The notes: generated by a model not told the origin, from the sequence alone. 56,630 bases of DNA from Kiritimatiellia bacterium (GCA_027858345.1 JAQICX010000098.1:1-56630); one strand, 5' to 3'. Positions 35,755 to 45,205 are shown, counted from the stretch's first letter. Numbers and translations: made by a program.

Positions 35755-37109
35755 TATTGATTTCCCCCCTCACTCTCTTCATAAAGAGTCAAAGTAATAT
35801 CAAATATCTCTTTACCCTTCCTCCTATCTGTCTGTGGTCCCTGCAAGTCAACTTCAACAAACAACTCTGAACTGTCCAGCTTGTCCTTAAATTCATAAAC
35901 CATATTGACATTATCAGCCATCCCGGCAATTCTTACCCCATCTGTTTTCTTATATGACAACGCTGATAACTCAACTCCTTCTGGAAGCAATTCACTAATC
36001 TCACGCAAACACTCAAGAGATGAAATCCTGTTATTAACATAACGTTCCATCTCTGTTGCACGTCTACCCACTGACATGACTAATCCAGCCTGTGGTTCAA
36101 GTTTCGAGTTCAAAGCAGTCAGTTGAGCAACCTTTTTGCTCTGATAGCTGAATCCCATAACAAAACCAACAACAATAAAAAGCCAGCACAACAAAACTGC
36201 AACACCTGCATATATAAATTGATTTTTTAACTTTAAAGCCTTCTTCTCCGCAACCCAAGTTTCAGGTGTCATATCCATAAGTTCAACACCTTCAGAACTG
36301 ATTCTCTCAACAACCCCCTTTGATAAATCGCCTAATTCAGAAATATTCAATATACTTCCCTTGTATATATCAGCAGCAGCAAGTTTAGTATAAACATCTG
36401 CACTTGCAGAATCCGGAGAATATATATAGGCAACCTCTGGTGTCAACTCAATCGCTCCCTGCTCAAGCTCAAGCGAAAGAATCAATTGGCTTATCTCACC
36501 AAGCAACTCCTGCTCCAGATTATCAGCACGATCTTTAATTATGCGTTTCAAAGAACGAACGGCAACAAGACTGCCATTTTGAAAAACAAGTATTTCAGGA
36601 AACTCTTCATCAAGAATAACATAAAGTTGGCGACCATGCTTGTGCAAAACACTCTTCTGCAAAATCAGCTTCAACCATCCCAAAGATGATACCTCAATTC
36701 GACTTATGTCAAACTTAGCTCTCTTAGGATTTGGCTTTATATCTTCTAAAAATTCAACAGGAACAATTGCAATAAGAACCAGTAGACTACCACCAACCTC
36801 ATCAATCACTTCATAACCAAAATAGGTTCGCTCAAATGGATAAGGTGAAATTTTGTCAACATGCAGAGAAACCATACCTTCAAGCTCATCGGCTTCTTCA
36901 ACAACAGGAAATGGAACAACAACAAGCATTGCATGCTCTGCGGATAAGGAAAAAGTACAATCCCCCGTAAGACCATCAAACAAAATGTTCTCAGAATCCA
37001 ACACATTGCTATGCGTTGAAACAATCTCGAAAACATCCTTGTTCTTGGTGGCTACAGACCACTCGCAAAACTCTTTATTGTAAACTATTCCTGTTAACTG
37101 TACAGACAT
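35754..37109 (-). CDS. PilM/GspL-like protein fused to a PilN-like domain
   Basis: 451 residues. The cytoplasmic part (1-~285) resembles the actin-like PilM/GspL fold (MSVQLTGIVYNKEF..., HVDKISPYPFERTYFGYEV). One membrane span lies at about 300-322 (FIYAGVAVLLCWLFIVVGFVMGF), then a coiled coil and a periplasmic ferredoxin-like PilN domain with LREISELLPEGVELSALSYK. In GspL these parts form one chain; in type IV pili PilM and PilN are separate. Builds the inner-membrane platform below the secretin. Confidence 0.72.
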   Translation of the reverse strand: MSVQLTGIVYNKEFCEWSVATKNKDVFEIVSTHSNVLDSENILFDGLTGDCTFSLSAEHAMLVVVPFPVVEEADELEGMVSLHVDKISPYPFERTYFGYEVIDEVGGSLLVLIAIVPVEFLEDIKPNPKRAKFDISRIEVSSLGWLKLILQKSVLHKHGRQLYVILDEEFPEILVFQNGSLVAVRSLKRIIKDRADNLEQELLGEISQLILSLELEQGAIELTPEVAYIYSPDSASADVYTKLAAADIYKGSILNISELGDLSKGVVERISSEGVELMDMTPETWVAEKKALKLKNQFIYAGVAVLLCWLFIVVGFVMGFSYQSKKVAQLTALNSKLEPQAGLVMSVGRRATEMERYVNNRISSLECLREISELLPEGVELSALSYKKTDGVRIAGMADNVNMVYEFKDKLDSSELFVEVDLQGPQTDRRKGKEIFDITLTLYEESEGGNQ

Positions 37110-37306
37110 CCAATTATTCCCAAAATCTATTATTTAAAATTAATTGGGTATCTAACCAAAAAACAAGAAATAATACAAGCACATAAAACCAACAAGATTA
37201 CTTTTTCCGCATTTTACCCATTACCTACAATAGTTATTAGCTTTTAGTTTATTAGTTTTCAGTCAATGCAAGGACAGTCGCTAAGCGTTAGTCGTGTTTT
37301 CATCTT

Positions 37307-37330
37307 CTGTAGCGACTGGTGCTGACCGCC
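37307..37330. repeat. Single REP arm, CTGTAG head
   Basis: CTGTAGCGACTGGTGCTGAC then CGCC, a degenerate right-arm REP. Confidence 0.6.
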
Positions 37331-37462
37331 AAAAAAGAGGCAACGACGAGCCATAGTTCCTTGTAGGAAGGATTTGCGAGCCGCCGACCAAATCAATCGT
37401 CGGTCTTTTTACGTTTTCAGTAGCCGCATCGCTTCGGCGCGGAAAAACTCGCCACATTTCAT

Positions 37463-37489
37463 GTACGGGCGACACGCATGTCGCCCCTT
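37463..37489. repeat. GTAG-head REP palindrome, core ACATGCGTGT
   Basis: GTACGGGCGACACGCATGTC then GCCCC; the core differs from other copies but is still self-complementary. Confidence 0.75.
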
Positions 37490-37558
37490 TCCTGCTGGCA
37501 TCCGCCTACGTTTCTCCGGCGCGACAAGTCGCCAGCCCTTCCTATTTCCTTATTCTTC

Positions 37559-38305
37559 CTATTTCCTTATTCCTGCTGACTCCGCCAGCAATTCCGTCAT
37601 CTTCTCGCCGTACTTCTTAAGAATTTCCACAAGTTGTATCTTCTTTTCAGGATTAGATCTAATGTCAGGAACAAGCATGCCAAGTGCTGCAATCAACTTG
37701 CCGTTCTTAAAAACTGGGACAGCAAAAGCAGTAGATAGCCTATTAGGAACCGACAACTCACAAAGCCCAGCCTCTTTTATCTCTTGAAGCATCTTAAAAA
37801 ACTGTTCCTCAGAATCAAAGAAGCGTTTCATGCTGGTCTCATAAATACTTTTCTTATCAAGCGTGTCATCAAAAGCAAGAATGATTAGACCTGTTGCTGT
37901 ATTGAAATCATCAAAATCATCAAAAATGCCTTTATTGATAACAATTGCCTGATCAAAGATATCTTTTGCAATAACCTGTAGTTTGCCCTGCTGGTAATCG
38001 GCAACAATCAAAGCAGACTCCTCTGTCTCCTCTGCAAGCTCTTTGCTGATCTGCGATGCAACAGAATATAGAGTATCCTTTTTGAGATATGGATAAGCAA
38101 TCTTTCTAAGTTTCTTACCAATTGCATATATGCCATTCTGCCTTTTTTCAACATATCCAATGTCACAAAGACTTTTGAGCAAATTACAAAGAGTACCCTT
38201 GTTCAATCCAGTGAGACCTTCTATGGTTTTCAATGGCACACCATCTCCACCTTTAGCGGAGATGACGTCAATAATTCGATCAATTCTTTCAATAACTTGA
38301 ATCAT
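37559..38305 (-). CDS. IclR-family transcriptional regulator
   Basis: 248 residues. N-terminal winged helix (about 8-70: VPLKTIEGLTGLNKGTLCNLLKSLCDIGYV) and a C-terminal effector domain with STAFAVPVFKNGKLIAALGM, the conserved IclR ligand-domain strand. The last gene of the uronate cluster, starting two bases after kduD stops. KduD-pathway clusters often carry IclR-type repressors that sense uronate intermediates; that role is inferred here. Confidence 0.85.
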   Translation of the reverse strand: MIQVIERIDRIIDVISAKGGDGVPLKTIEGLTGLNKGTLCNLLKSLCDIGYVEKRQNGIYAIGKKLRKIAYPYLKKDTLYSVASQISKELAEETEESALIVADYQQGKLQVIAKDIFDQAIVINKGIFDDFDDFNTATGLIILAFDDTLDKKSIYETSMKRFFDSEEQFFKMLQEIKEAGLCELSVPNRLSTAFAVPVFKNGKLIAALGMLVPDIRSNPEKKIQLVEILKKYGEKMTELLAESAGIRK

Positions 38306-38307
38306 GG

Positions 38308-39075
38308 TTATCTTCCCATCCAGCCGCCATCAACAAGCATAATAGAACCATTCATGTAACTTGAAGCTTCTGATGCCAAAAATACAGTTGGTCCCATAAA
38401 GTCTTCTGGAACTCCCCAACGCCCCGCAGGAATTCTTCCAAGAATACTTTCGCTTCTAACAGGATCCTCACGTAAAGCCTGTGTATTGTCTGTTGCAATA
38501 TATCCAGGAGCAATTGCATTAACATTAACACCTTTGCCCGCCCATTCATTTGCAAAAGCCATTGTAAGCTGACCAACAGCTCCTTTACTTGCAGCATATC
38601 CCGGAACAGTGATACCACCCTGAAAGGTCAACAGGGATGCAGTAAAGATAACTTTGCCAGCACCCCGCTCAACCATATCTTTGCCAAACTCTCGTGTAAG
38701 AATGAATTGTGCTGTCTGATTAACTTCAATCACTTTGTCCCAATATTCATCAGGATGATCAACCGCTGGCATTCTCAAAATTGTTCCAGCATTATTCACC
38801 AAAATGTCAATCTTTGGAAAATCACTCTTAGCAGCTGCAATAAACGCATACAGACTTTCTCTATCTGAAAAATCACACTGATATGCTTTAAAACTTTTTC
38901 CTGTTGCCAAAACAGCTTTTTCCACATCGCTACCCTCAAGCTCAAGAGTTGCACTAACACCAATGATGTCAGCACCAGCTTCTGCAAGACCAACTGCCAT
39001 TGCTTTACCAATACCACGCTTACAACCTGTCACCAAGGCAACCCTGCCTTCCAAACTAAACTTATCCAATATCAT
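38308..39075 (-). CDS. kduD: KduD-like 2-dehydro-3-deoxy-D-gluconate/2-deoxygluconate dehydrogenase
   Basis: 255 residues from MILDKFSLEGRVALVTGCKRGIG. Classical SDR with TGCKRGIG cofactor site, NNAGTI and catalytic YAASKGA. The closest pattern is KduD, which interconverts 5-keto and 4-hydroxy forms of deoxyuronates; other gluconate-type substrates are possible. The frame extends 21 codons upstream, but those read a REP palindrome, and AAGGAAA stands before this ATG. Confidence 0.8.
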   Translation of the reverse strand: MILDKFSLEGRVALVTGCKRGIGKAMAVGLAEAGADIIGVSATLELEGSDVEKAVLATGKSFKAYQCDFSDRESLYAFIAAAKSDFPKIDILVNNAGTILRMPAVDHPDEYWDKVIEVNQTAQFILTREFGKDMVERGAGKVIFTASLLTFQGGITVPGYAASKGAVGQLTMAFANEWAGKGVNVNAIAPGYIATDNTQALREDPVRSESILGRIPAGRWGVPEDFMGPTVFLASEASSYMNGSIMLVDGGWMGR

Positions 39076-39092
39076 AATAATTTCCTTTTCCA

Positions 39093-39120
39093 GTACGGGC
39101 GAAAAATCTTTCGCCCCTAC
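39093..39120. repeat. REP palindrome between the dehydrogenase gene and kduD
   Basis: GTACGGGCGAAAAATCTTTC then GCCCCTAC. Read from the minus strand it begins GTAGGGGCG, and its last base is only 17 bases before the kduD start codon, directly before its ribosome site. Confidence 0.88.
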
Positions 39121-39130
39121 ATTCAATTTC

Positions 39131-40147
39131 TTAATCACACTTAATCAAAACCTTCATTGCTGCTGCATTGCCTTCAAACGACTCAAAACCAGCTTGAATA
39201 TCATCAAGATCATAAACACCACTGATGATACTTTCCAAAGGCATTGTTCCGCCAGCAGCCAATTCAACGGCTTTATCAAAATCTTCCTTCTCATAAACTC
39301 TTGCACCAATCATCTCAAGTTCTCTCCAGAAAAACTTGAATAGAGCAATTTGCTGTGGCTCTGTGTAAATACCAACAAGAACAATTCGACCTCTTGGACG
39401 TACAAGCTCTGTCATAACCTTTGCGCCTGGAGTTGAAGCTGTAACTTCAAAAACAATATCAGCACCCGTCCCTTCCGTCTGACTATTCACATACTCAACC
39501 AAATCACCTTCAAGAGGATTAAATGCTTCAAAGCCCATCTCCTTTGCAAGGGATAGTCTGAACTCATTAATCTCTGAAATCAAAACTTTTGCTCCAGCTG
39601 CTTTTGCAACCATTGCAACCAAAAGTCCAATTGGTCCACCACCAAGAACAACCGCAGACTCTCCTGCCTGCAGTCGCCCACGACGCACATCATGACAAGC
39701 AACCGCAAGTGGCTCAATCAACGCCCCAAGCTTTAACGGCATATCCGCAGGACATTTATGCAATGTTCTTGCTTTCACGGTCCATGTTTCCTGCAATGCA
39801 CCCTCTGTGTCAATGCCCATAAATTTAAGCTTTGTACAGATATGTGTATGACCTGCCTTGCAAGTTGGACACTCCCCGCACCAATCCAATGGACGAACAA
39901 CAACATTATCCCCTATTGAAACATTGTCAACGCCTTCACCAATCTCTACAACAGTTCCCGAACACTCATGCCCAATGCTCTGAGGAATGCTGACACGCTG
40001 ATCCATCTTGCCATGAAAAATATGCTGATCGGTTCCGCAAATACCACAATATGCAATCTTTACCTTAACCTCACCAGCTTCAGGTGCTTTCTCAGCCCCC
40101 TCGCCAATCTCAAACTTCTTATCACCTTTATAATATGCAACTTTCAT
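39131..40147 (-). CDS. Zinc-dependent medium-chain dehydrogenase
   Basis: 338 residues. Catalytic zinc ligands in YCGICGTD and GHE, structural zinc cysteines in CGECPTCKAGHTHIC, cofactor site LGGGPIG. Related to threonine/sorbitol/galactitol-type dehydrogenases; with kduD and RraA neighbours, oxidation of a sugar acid or polyol is likely. AAAAGGA precedes ATG. Confidence 0.82.
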   Translation of the reverse strand: MKVAYYKGDKKFEIGEGAEKAPEAGEVKVKIAYCGICGTDQHIFHGKMDQRVSIPQSIGHECSGTVVEIGEGVDNVSIGDNVVVRPLDWCGECPTCKAGHTHICTKLKFMGIDTEGALQETWTVKARTLHKCPADMPLKLGALIEPLAVACHDVRRGRLQAGESAVVLGGGPIGLLVAMVAKAAGAKVLISEINEFRLSLAKEMGFEAFNPLEGDLVEYVNSQTEGTGADIVFEVTASTPGAKVMTELVRPRGRIVLVGIYTEPQQIALFKFFWRELEMIGARVYEKEDFDKAVELAAGGTMPLESIISGVYDLDDIQAGFESFEGNAAAMKVLIKCD

Positions 40148-40162
40148 TTTTTTCCTTTTCCA

Positions 40163-40218
40163 GTACGGGCGGGCTTCATGGCCGCCCCTGTTTTGAGCCA
40201 GGCATGCCTCGCCCCTTT
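40163..40218. repeat. Two REP palindromes between heparinase-like and dehydrogenase genes
   Basis: GTACGGGCGGGCTTCATGGC then CGCCCCTG, followed by a second, half-degenerate one (AGGCATGCCTCGCCCC). Cores GCCATGAAGC and AGGCATGCCT differ from the common form. Confidence 0.8.
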
Positions 40219-40232
40219 TATCGCCTGCTCAT

Positions 40233-42299
40233 TTATTTCAAAATTTCCCCATTCAAAACATCAACTTTATATTTTCTGCCGGAAATTTTTTCCTCAATAG
40301 CAAATATATCACCTTCCGCAGAAAAACTCCAGTTTTCATTTGCCCCATCATCAAGAGAACATGAAGTCTCTGTCACATCTCTCAAATGCCATGCAGCAAT
40401 CAAGCCATATGTGTCAACTGCAACAGCATGAATTCGAACAAGCGATGCACTATCTGGGCCGTCCCATCTGAAAGCCAAGCCACTGCCTGACTTTCCTTCA
40501 CCAAGCTGATTCGGCAAAGGATGATATGCATCATGCACATGACCATAATGTGGACCTGTCAAATTTGCATCACCAACATGAAACATCTTAATGCCCGCAT
40601 TGCCACGACGTGCAATAAATCTATCTGGATAGAAAAGCTTGAACTCAAGCAACCCATCTCTATTGTTCAACAGCCAGTTCCATGATGTTTTCACAGGAGA
40701 ATCAGCCTCAATACGATCTACAACAAAAAGTGCATGCTCCCCGCACAAAACAGTGAAACGTTCAAACTTTGTCAAAGGCGCACCATACAAAGCCCCGGCA
40801 TCTGAACCAAATACTGTAACATCATCAACTCTATCACAAATCAAATGCTTAATCTTTCTGTCAACGAGATCTCCAAGACCATGATCAGGCAAAATATGTC
40901 TCTTACCGCAAAGCTCTTGACCAAGAGACTTTCTCATAAACAAGCTTTCCTGCAAGTTTGCACCCTGAACTTTTTCAGTTGCAGTGAAAACGCATGTGTT
41001 ATGAGCCTTCGTAGAAACTTCATACTCTCTCATAAAATTTCTATAGCATGCGTGACCAGGATCAACAAGCAGACGTTCTTTGTTATGTGCAAGCATAAAA
41101 CTATTAATATCAGCATGTAGATGCCCTGGAGCCATTAGTGGTTCAGAAGCACCTCTAAAACCAAGAACAGTCTTTGAATTTCCCCATGAACTTCTTGTCA
41201 AATAGTCACCACAGTCAAAACGCGCAGTTGTTGCCAAGTCAAGCTTAACAGGGCTTTTTGGTTCAGCAGCTTGACCATAAAACACCATTGAAAAGAAGCT
41301 ATATCTATTTATAAAGCCAAATGTATTTCTATCAAATGGTCCTTGTGCTGGATATTCAGGATATAATGTATCAAACATCCAGCGTGCAAGTGCAGCTTTT
41401 TCAGGCATGTGATCTTTAACTCGAGCTGAAATGTGCATTAACAGATCCGGATCAGCACCAAAAATTGCATGGCTATCATTGAAGTTAACCGAGCGTGGAC
41501 GTGGATACGCGCCCCACCCCTCAAGCGGTTTATTATACATATAGCTTTGAACGAACCAATCAACTGCCTTGGCATATGGAATCAGAGACATATCACCAAG
41601 CAACTCAGGCATTGTTCTAACCAAACTCTCATAGGTAAACATCAAACCAAAATAGCAATAGTTGCTATACTGCAATGATTCTGCATAAGACCCATCATTC
41701 TGAACAACATTCAAAGCATACTTATACTCCTCCAACGCCCAAGCCAAAGTCTCTTTGTCATCAATAACAGCTGCAGCTGTTGAAGCTCCCGCCAAAAGAA
41801 TACAGTGCCAGTTAGCTAAAGTCTTATTTTGCTTTATCCACTCTACACATTGTGGAATTGCAACTGTCTTAAGAACCCCCTTAATCTCTTCCAACTCAAC
41901 ATCTGCAAAGATTTCAGGACATAAATCATAAACAACTGCAACAGCAATTGAAAGATGTGCAGTTTCAAGATGTCCACGTTTTGGATCACAATTATGCCAC
42001 CTAAAGAATGGCCCAACCCACTCCTCTTCAGAACGCCTGCAAAGGTCAAGAGTTACACCTCTTAGCCAACTGCTCAAATCTTCATTCTTTGGACCACATT
42101 TCACAGCCCAGGCAGCTTCTGTCAAATACTCAGTTGCATTGTGCCACCATTCAGTGTTTGTATCAAAATTCACCATCCCTGGCGATTCTGAATACTTCTT
42201 AACTCGATTAAGCATCCCCCAGTAAAGGTTTGCCCCATCTGGCGTCTTACGTTTCCTATTAAACGCATCCATCTCTTCCTGTGTAATAAATATACTCAT
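40233..42299 (-). CDS. Heparinase II/III-family protein
   Basis: 688 residues, no signal peptide. N-terminal alpha/alpha toroid (to ~350) and a beta-sandwich domain with the family core GHLHADINSFMLAHNKERLLVDPGHACY near residue 397. Members are polysaccharide lyases acting on uronic-acid chains or oligosaccharides; absence of a signal suggests it works on imported oligosaccharides. It starts directly after the GH115 stop (AAAGGAAAATAGATG), so its ribosome site is the 3' end of that gene. Confidence 0.78.
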   Translation of the reverse strand: MSIFITQEEMDAFNRKRKTPDGANLYWGMLNRVKKYSESPGMVNFDTNTEWWHNATEYLTEAAWAVKCGPKNEDLSSWLRGVTLDLCRRSEEEWVGPFFRWHNCDPKRGHLETAHLSIAVAVVYDLCPEIFADVELEEIKGVLKTVAIPQCVEWIKQNKTLANWHCILLAGASTAAAVIDDKETLAWALEEYKYALNVVQNDGSYAESLQYSNYCYFGLMFTYESLVRTMPELLGDMSLIPYAKAVDWFVQSYMYNKPLEGWGAYPRPRSVNFNDSHAIFGADPDLLMHISARVKDHMPEKAALARWMFDTLYPEYPAQGPFDRNTFGFINRYSFFSMVFYGQAAEPKSPVKLDLATTARFDCGDYLTRSSWGNSKTVLGFRGASEPLMAPGHLHADINSFMLAHNKERLLVDPGHACYRNFMREYEVSTKAHNTCVFTATEKVQGANLQESLFMRKSLGQELCGKRHILPDHGLGDLVDRKIKHLICDRVDDVTVFGSDAGALYGAPLTKFERFTVLCGEHALFVVDRIEADSPVKTSWNWLLNNRDGLLEFKLFYPDRFIARRGNAGIKMFHVGDANLTGPHYGHVHDAYHPLPNQLGEGKSGSGLAFRWDGPDSASLVRIHAVAVDTYGLIAAWHLRDVTETSCSLDDGANENWSFSAEGDIFAIEEKISGRKYKVDVLNGEILK

Positions 42300-44222
42300 C
42301 TATTTTCCTTTCTCAATTTTCATTTTCAAATCAATCCGTACAGGCGAAAAATCTTTCGCCCCTTCTTTATAAAGCTTCAATATCTCAAAAATCTCTTCTC
42401 TTTTTTCCAGCCAATCAAGCTTCTTATCACCTCGATACCAATTTTCCCACTTACCATATTCGCAAGTTTTCTGCATATCAACATACTTGTCAATCATAGG
42501 GATCAATGCAGTCAAAGGTTCAAGTTCATCAACAACCCTCAAAGCAACAATCGATAGTTCATATAAAAATGCCAATTGTCTAGAATACTCACCCAGATTA
42601 ATCTGATAAAACAAAGGTGCATCATCAGGAATATTCTCATAGATAGCCTCCAGCATCTCAATTTTTGCAAAAAGAGTCTGCTCAAACTTGCGACGTTTCT
42701 GTGGAGTATCAATGCCCCTTCTCTCAAGTTCGACAGGAGATCCAGCATATGTCATTTTGTATTTCTTAAAATGTTCCACACCATGCACATGCTTATACAA
42801 AGGAGAAAGCAACATCACCAGAGCATCGCCATCCTGAAAAACTCCATGTGGCGTCTCAGTTAAAGCACTAAAATAACTTTCATAATCATACTGAAACTCA
42901 CCGCAGAAATCTCTCATAAATTTATCATAATTCCAAGTGGTAACGTCTCTAGTCATCTTTGCATTTGCAGCAATTGGCAAAACATGCTCACGAATATTAG
43001 CAACATTCACAATTGAATAATCGCTGTCTCCCTTTTCAAGTACAGAGCGATAAACTCTATCCAGTTTTGCAGGACTAACCCCCGGCAAACAATGTGGTCC
43101 ATTTAAATAAAATGCAATATGAAAATAAACTCCATATCCGCAATTTTCACCTCTAGGCATGTCATAGAAATCACTTAACATTCTTTGACTGCAACCTTGA
43201 TCACAAAACACCATAATACACTCTTCAGGCACTTCTAAAGTTCCATCCATAAGCAATGGTGTCATCTCAAGCCAAGCTGTGAATGTCGACGGAGGATTTT
43301 TTCTTTCATCAATACTATGAATAATCTCAAGTTGCTCATTAACAGCTTTTGAAATCATTCTGCCTGCCTGATCTGCAGCAACACTTGGGTCACTATGCCA
43401 GATTGATCTATCTCCCTTACCTCGAAGTCCAGTCTGCCAAATCACCTGTTCACCAGCAATCTCATACCACTTCTTTGCATACTCAGTCCAAACTTCTATC
43501 ACCTTTTCAGGTTCTGAACCATAAGAGAATGCATACTCCTTGCCCTTGGCATTCCAATAATTCTCAAATCCAAAGTGACTTACCCCCAAAGGTTCAATAT
43601 GATGCTGTGTAACATAAAGTCCACGTTCAACTGCCATTTCAATCAGTTTGGCCTCAAAAGGATTCATAATATCCACAAATGATGCAGGAATAATCATATT
43701 TGTTTCACAACGCAAAGCAGCTTCATAAATTGCATCAGCAATATCTAAAGAAATTACATTGCTATAGTAAGGATAACGAATATATCTTGGACCACTTCCA
43801 GGTAACCATTCGGTAAGCAAATCTTCATCATTAATAAACCAACCACGATACTTAAACGTTGATGGATTTGAAAACAGCTCAACATCATTAATATCAAGTG
43901 AGTCATTTAATGCAGGATAGTTATCTTTCCAGAACCATAAAGGATCCACTCCCAGACATACTTCTGAAAACTTATATACACCATATATGGTTCCAAGCAC
44001 ATCACTACCGGAAATCGATACGCCATCAGCATTAACAAACACGGCATACTGCTCATTACCATCAATAGTTCCACAAGACACTTTTATCAAAGCAGAATCA
44101 TCAACGATGGAAACATCACAACCTGCAACTTCCCATAAATCGCGAATCAAATCATTAACCGCCATCTCAACTGCAATCTCATCACAATCACAACAAAAAG
44201 TCACTTCCTTCTCAAATCTCAT
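42300..44222 (-). CDS. GH115-like alpha-glucuronidase
   Basis: 640 residues from MRFEKEVTF. GTIYGVYKFSEVCLGVDPLWFW near residue 100 and KYRGWFINDEDLLTEW near residue 145 match the GH115 core, which removes (4-O-methyl)glucuronic acid from xylan side chains. No signal peptide and shorter than most GH115, so probably a compact cytoplasmic form. The C-terminal 17 or so residues from EGAKDFSPVRID on are encoded by a REP palindrome (42338-42364). Frame upstream of this ATG runs through another REP and is rejected; GGGGAG precedes the ATG. Confidence 0.75.
   Translation of the reverse strand: MRFEKEVTFCCDCDEIAVEMAVNDLIRDLWEVAGCDVSIVDDSALIKVSCGTIDGNEQYAVFVNADGVSISGSDVLGTIYGVYKFSEVCLGVDPLWFWKDNYPALNDSLDINDVELFSNPSTFKYRGWFINDEDLLTEWLPGSGPRYIRYPYYSNVISLDIADAIYEAALRCETNMIIPASFVDIMNPFEAKLIEMAVERGLYVTQHHIEPLGVSHFGFENYWNAKGKEYAFSYGSEPEKVIEVWTEYAKKWYEIAGEQVIWQTGLRGKGDRSIWHSDPSVAADQAGRMISKAVNEQLEIIHSIDERKNPPSTFTAWLEMTPLLMDGTLEVPEECIMVFCDQGCSQRMLSDFYDMPRGENCGYGVYFHIAFYLNGPHCLPGVSPAKLDRVYRSVLEKGDSDYSIVNVANIREHVLPIAANAKMTRDVTTWNYDKFMRDFCGEFQYDYESYFSALTETPHGVFQDGDALVMLLSPLYKHVHGVEHFKKYKMTYAGSPVELERRGIDTPQKRRKFEQTLFAKIEMLEAIYENIPDDAPLFYQINLGEYSRQLAFLYELSIVALRVVDELEPLTALIPMIDKYVDMQKTCEYGKWENWYRGDKKLDWLEKREEIFEILKLYKEGAKDFSPVRIDLKMKIEKGK
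42338..42364. repeat. REP palindrome inside the 3' end of the GH115 gene
   Basis: GTACAGGCGAAAAATCTTTC then GCCCCTT. Translated on the minus strand as EGAKDFSPV. One base departs from the symmetric form. Confidence 0.85.
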
Positions 44223-44524
44223 CATATTCTCCCCATAGGGCTTTGCCAATTGATAGTACGGGCGAAAAATCTTTCGCCCTCTGTCAGCTGGCTTGCCAGC
44301 CCTTCCTCTTTCCTTCTTCCTGCTGACAAAGTCAGCCATTCCTCTTTCAGCTGGCTTGCCAGCCTATTATTTAGACGACTAACAGGAGGAAGCAATCCGT
44401 CTTGCCGACCAAAGCAAATTGCCTGTCGGTGCTTACCGACCCAACAACAAATGCCATAGACGACTAACAGGAGGAAGCAATCCGTCTTGCCGACCAAAGC
44501 AAATTGCCTGTCGGTGCTTACCGA
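44223..44524. other. GH115-rraA gap with REP, GCTGGC palindromes and direct repeat
   Basis: 302 bases. Contains the REP 44256-44280, three GCTGGC/GCTGAC palindromes (44287-44365) and two copies of a 69-bp direct repeat. No gene; a minus-strand open frame across it only reads repeats. Confidence 0.7.
44256..44280. repeat. REP palindrome upstream of the GH115 gene
   Basis: GTACGGGCGAAAAATCTTTC then GCCCT. It ends 33 bases before the GH115 start codon. Confidence 0.85.
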
Positions 44525-44525
44525 C
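44372..44525. repeat. 69-bp direct repeat, two copies
   Basis: 44372-44440 and 44457-44525 both read from TAGACGACTAACAGGAGGAA to GTCGGTGCTTACCGAC and look identical; 16 bases separate them. The second copy ends on the first base of the rraA-like gene's stop codon. Each copy carries CGACAGGCAATTTGC-type inverted words (GCCGACCAAAGCAAATTGCC / GTCGGTGC). Confidence 0.85.
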
Positions 44526-45190
44526 TAGAAATACCCTCCATTAGCAACAACTTCAGTCGGCTTCATACCACTATTAACCATATCCTTAATCTCATCTTCC
44601 TTATCAAGAATCTTTTCAGCCTTAACCAAAACATCATATGCAATATCCATAGGAATACAAATGATTCCATCAATATCCCCAAAGACAAAATCGCCTGGAT
44701 TCACCATCACCTCACCCATCAGGATAGGCTTCTGATAATGATACATTCTAAAACATCCAAGCATACCAGCATTCGATTTGTATCGATGGCAAATCTGAAA
44801 ATCTTGAGGCAGAATTGCTTCAGTATCTCTGATCCCGTTAACAACCGCACCACGACAACCATTACGCTTTGCAGCCATTGTCATAACTTCACCCCACTGT
44901 GCAGTAACCTTGTCACCAGTGCAATCCCACATAACAACAGAATCCTCATGCAGAGCTTCAAGCATCTGAGCTCTCAACTCAAACTCACCATCTGTTGTAA
45001 CATCAGGAGCACCTTTTATAGTAAAAGCAACACCACAAATTTTCATTCCAGGATGCAGTTGCACATAATCAGTCGGCAGACATGTTGAATGCATTTTATA
45101 ATCAAAACGCAACACATCATTTATCGCCCCCGAATATAACCTCATATATCGCTCTCTCATCTCAGCAATAGATATCTTCATCTCACTCAT
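44525..45190 (-). CDS. RraA/HMG-aldolase-like protein
   Basis: 221 residues from MSEMKISIAEMRERY. The RraA-like fold (PF03737) is shown by GCRGAVVNGIRDTEAI, where Arg-Asp is the metal/substrate pair, and by GDFVFGDIDGIICIP. In catabolic operons such proteins are usually aldolases or decarboxylases of 4-hydroxy-2-oxo acids rather than RNase E inhibitors. GGAGAAT precedes ATG; a TTG four codons upstream is unlikely. The stop touches a 69-bp direct repeat. Confidence 0.8.
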   Translation of the reverse strand: MSEMKISIAEMRERYMRLYSGAINDVLRFDYKMHSTCLPTDYVQLHPGMKICGVAFTIKGAPDVTTDGEFELRAQMLEALHEDSVVMWDCTGDKVTAQWGEVMTMAAKRNGCRGAVVNGIRDTEAILPQDFQICHRYKSNAGMLGCFRMYHYQKPILMGEVMVNPGDFVFGDIDGIICIPMDIAYDVLVKAEKILDKEDEIKDMVNSGMKPTEVVANGGYF

Positions 45191-45205
45191 AATATTCTCC
45201 AATCA

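Larger units (their letters stand above)
37110..37558. other. Repeat gap between the iclR-type and pilMN genes
   Basis: 449 bases with no gene. Holds a TAACCAAAAAAC stretch near 37153 that resembles a composite-element end, a single REP arm (37307-37330), a REP palindrome (37463-37489) and GCTGGC/GCTGAC palindromes beside the regulator stop. Confidence 0.6.

Noticed and set aside
37281-37475. Minus-strand 64-codon frame
   Set aside because: Lies across REP sequences in the pilMN-iclR gap.
44504-45088. Long plus-strand frame opposite the rraA-like gene
   Set aside because: Antisense shadow of a recognised gene.
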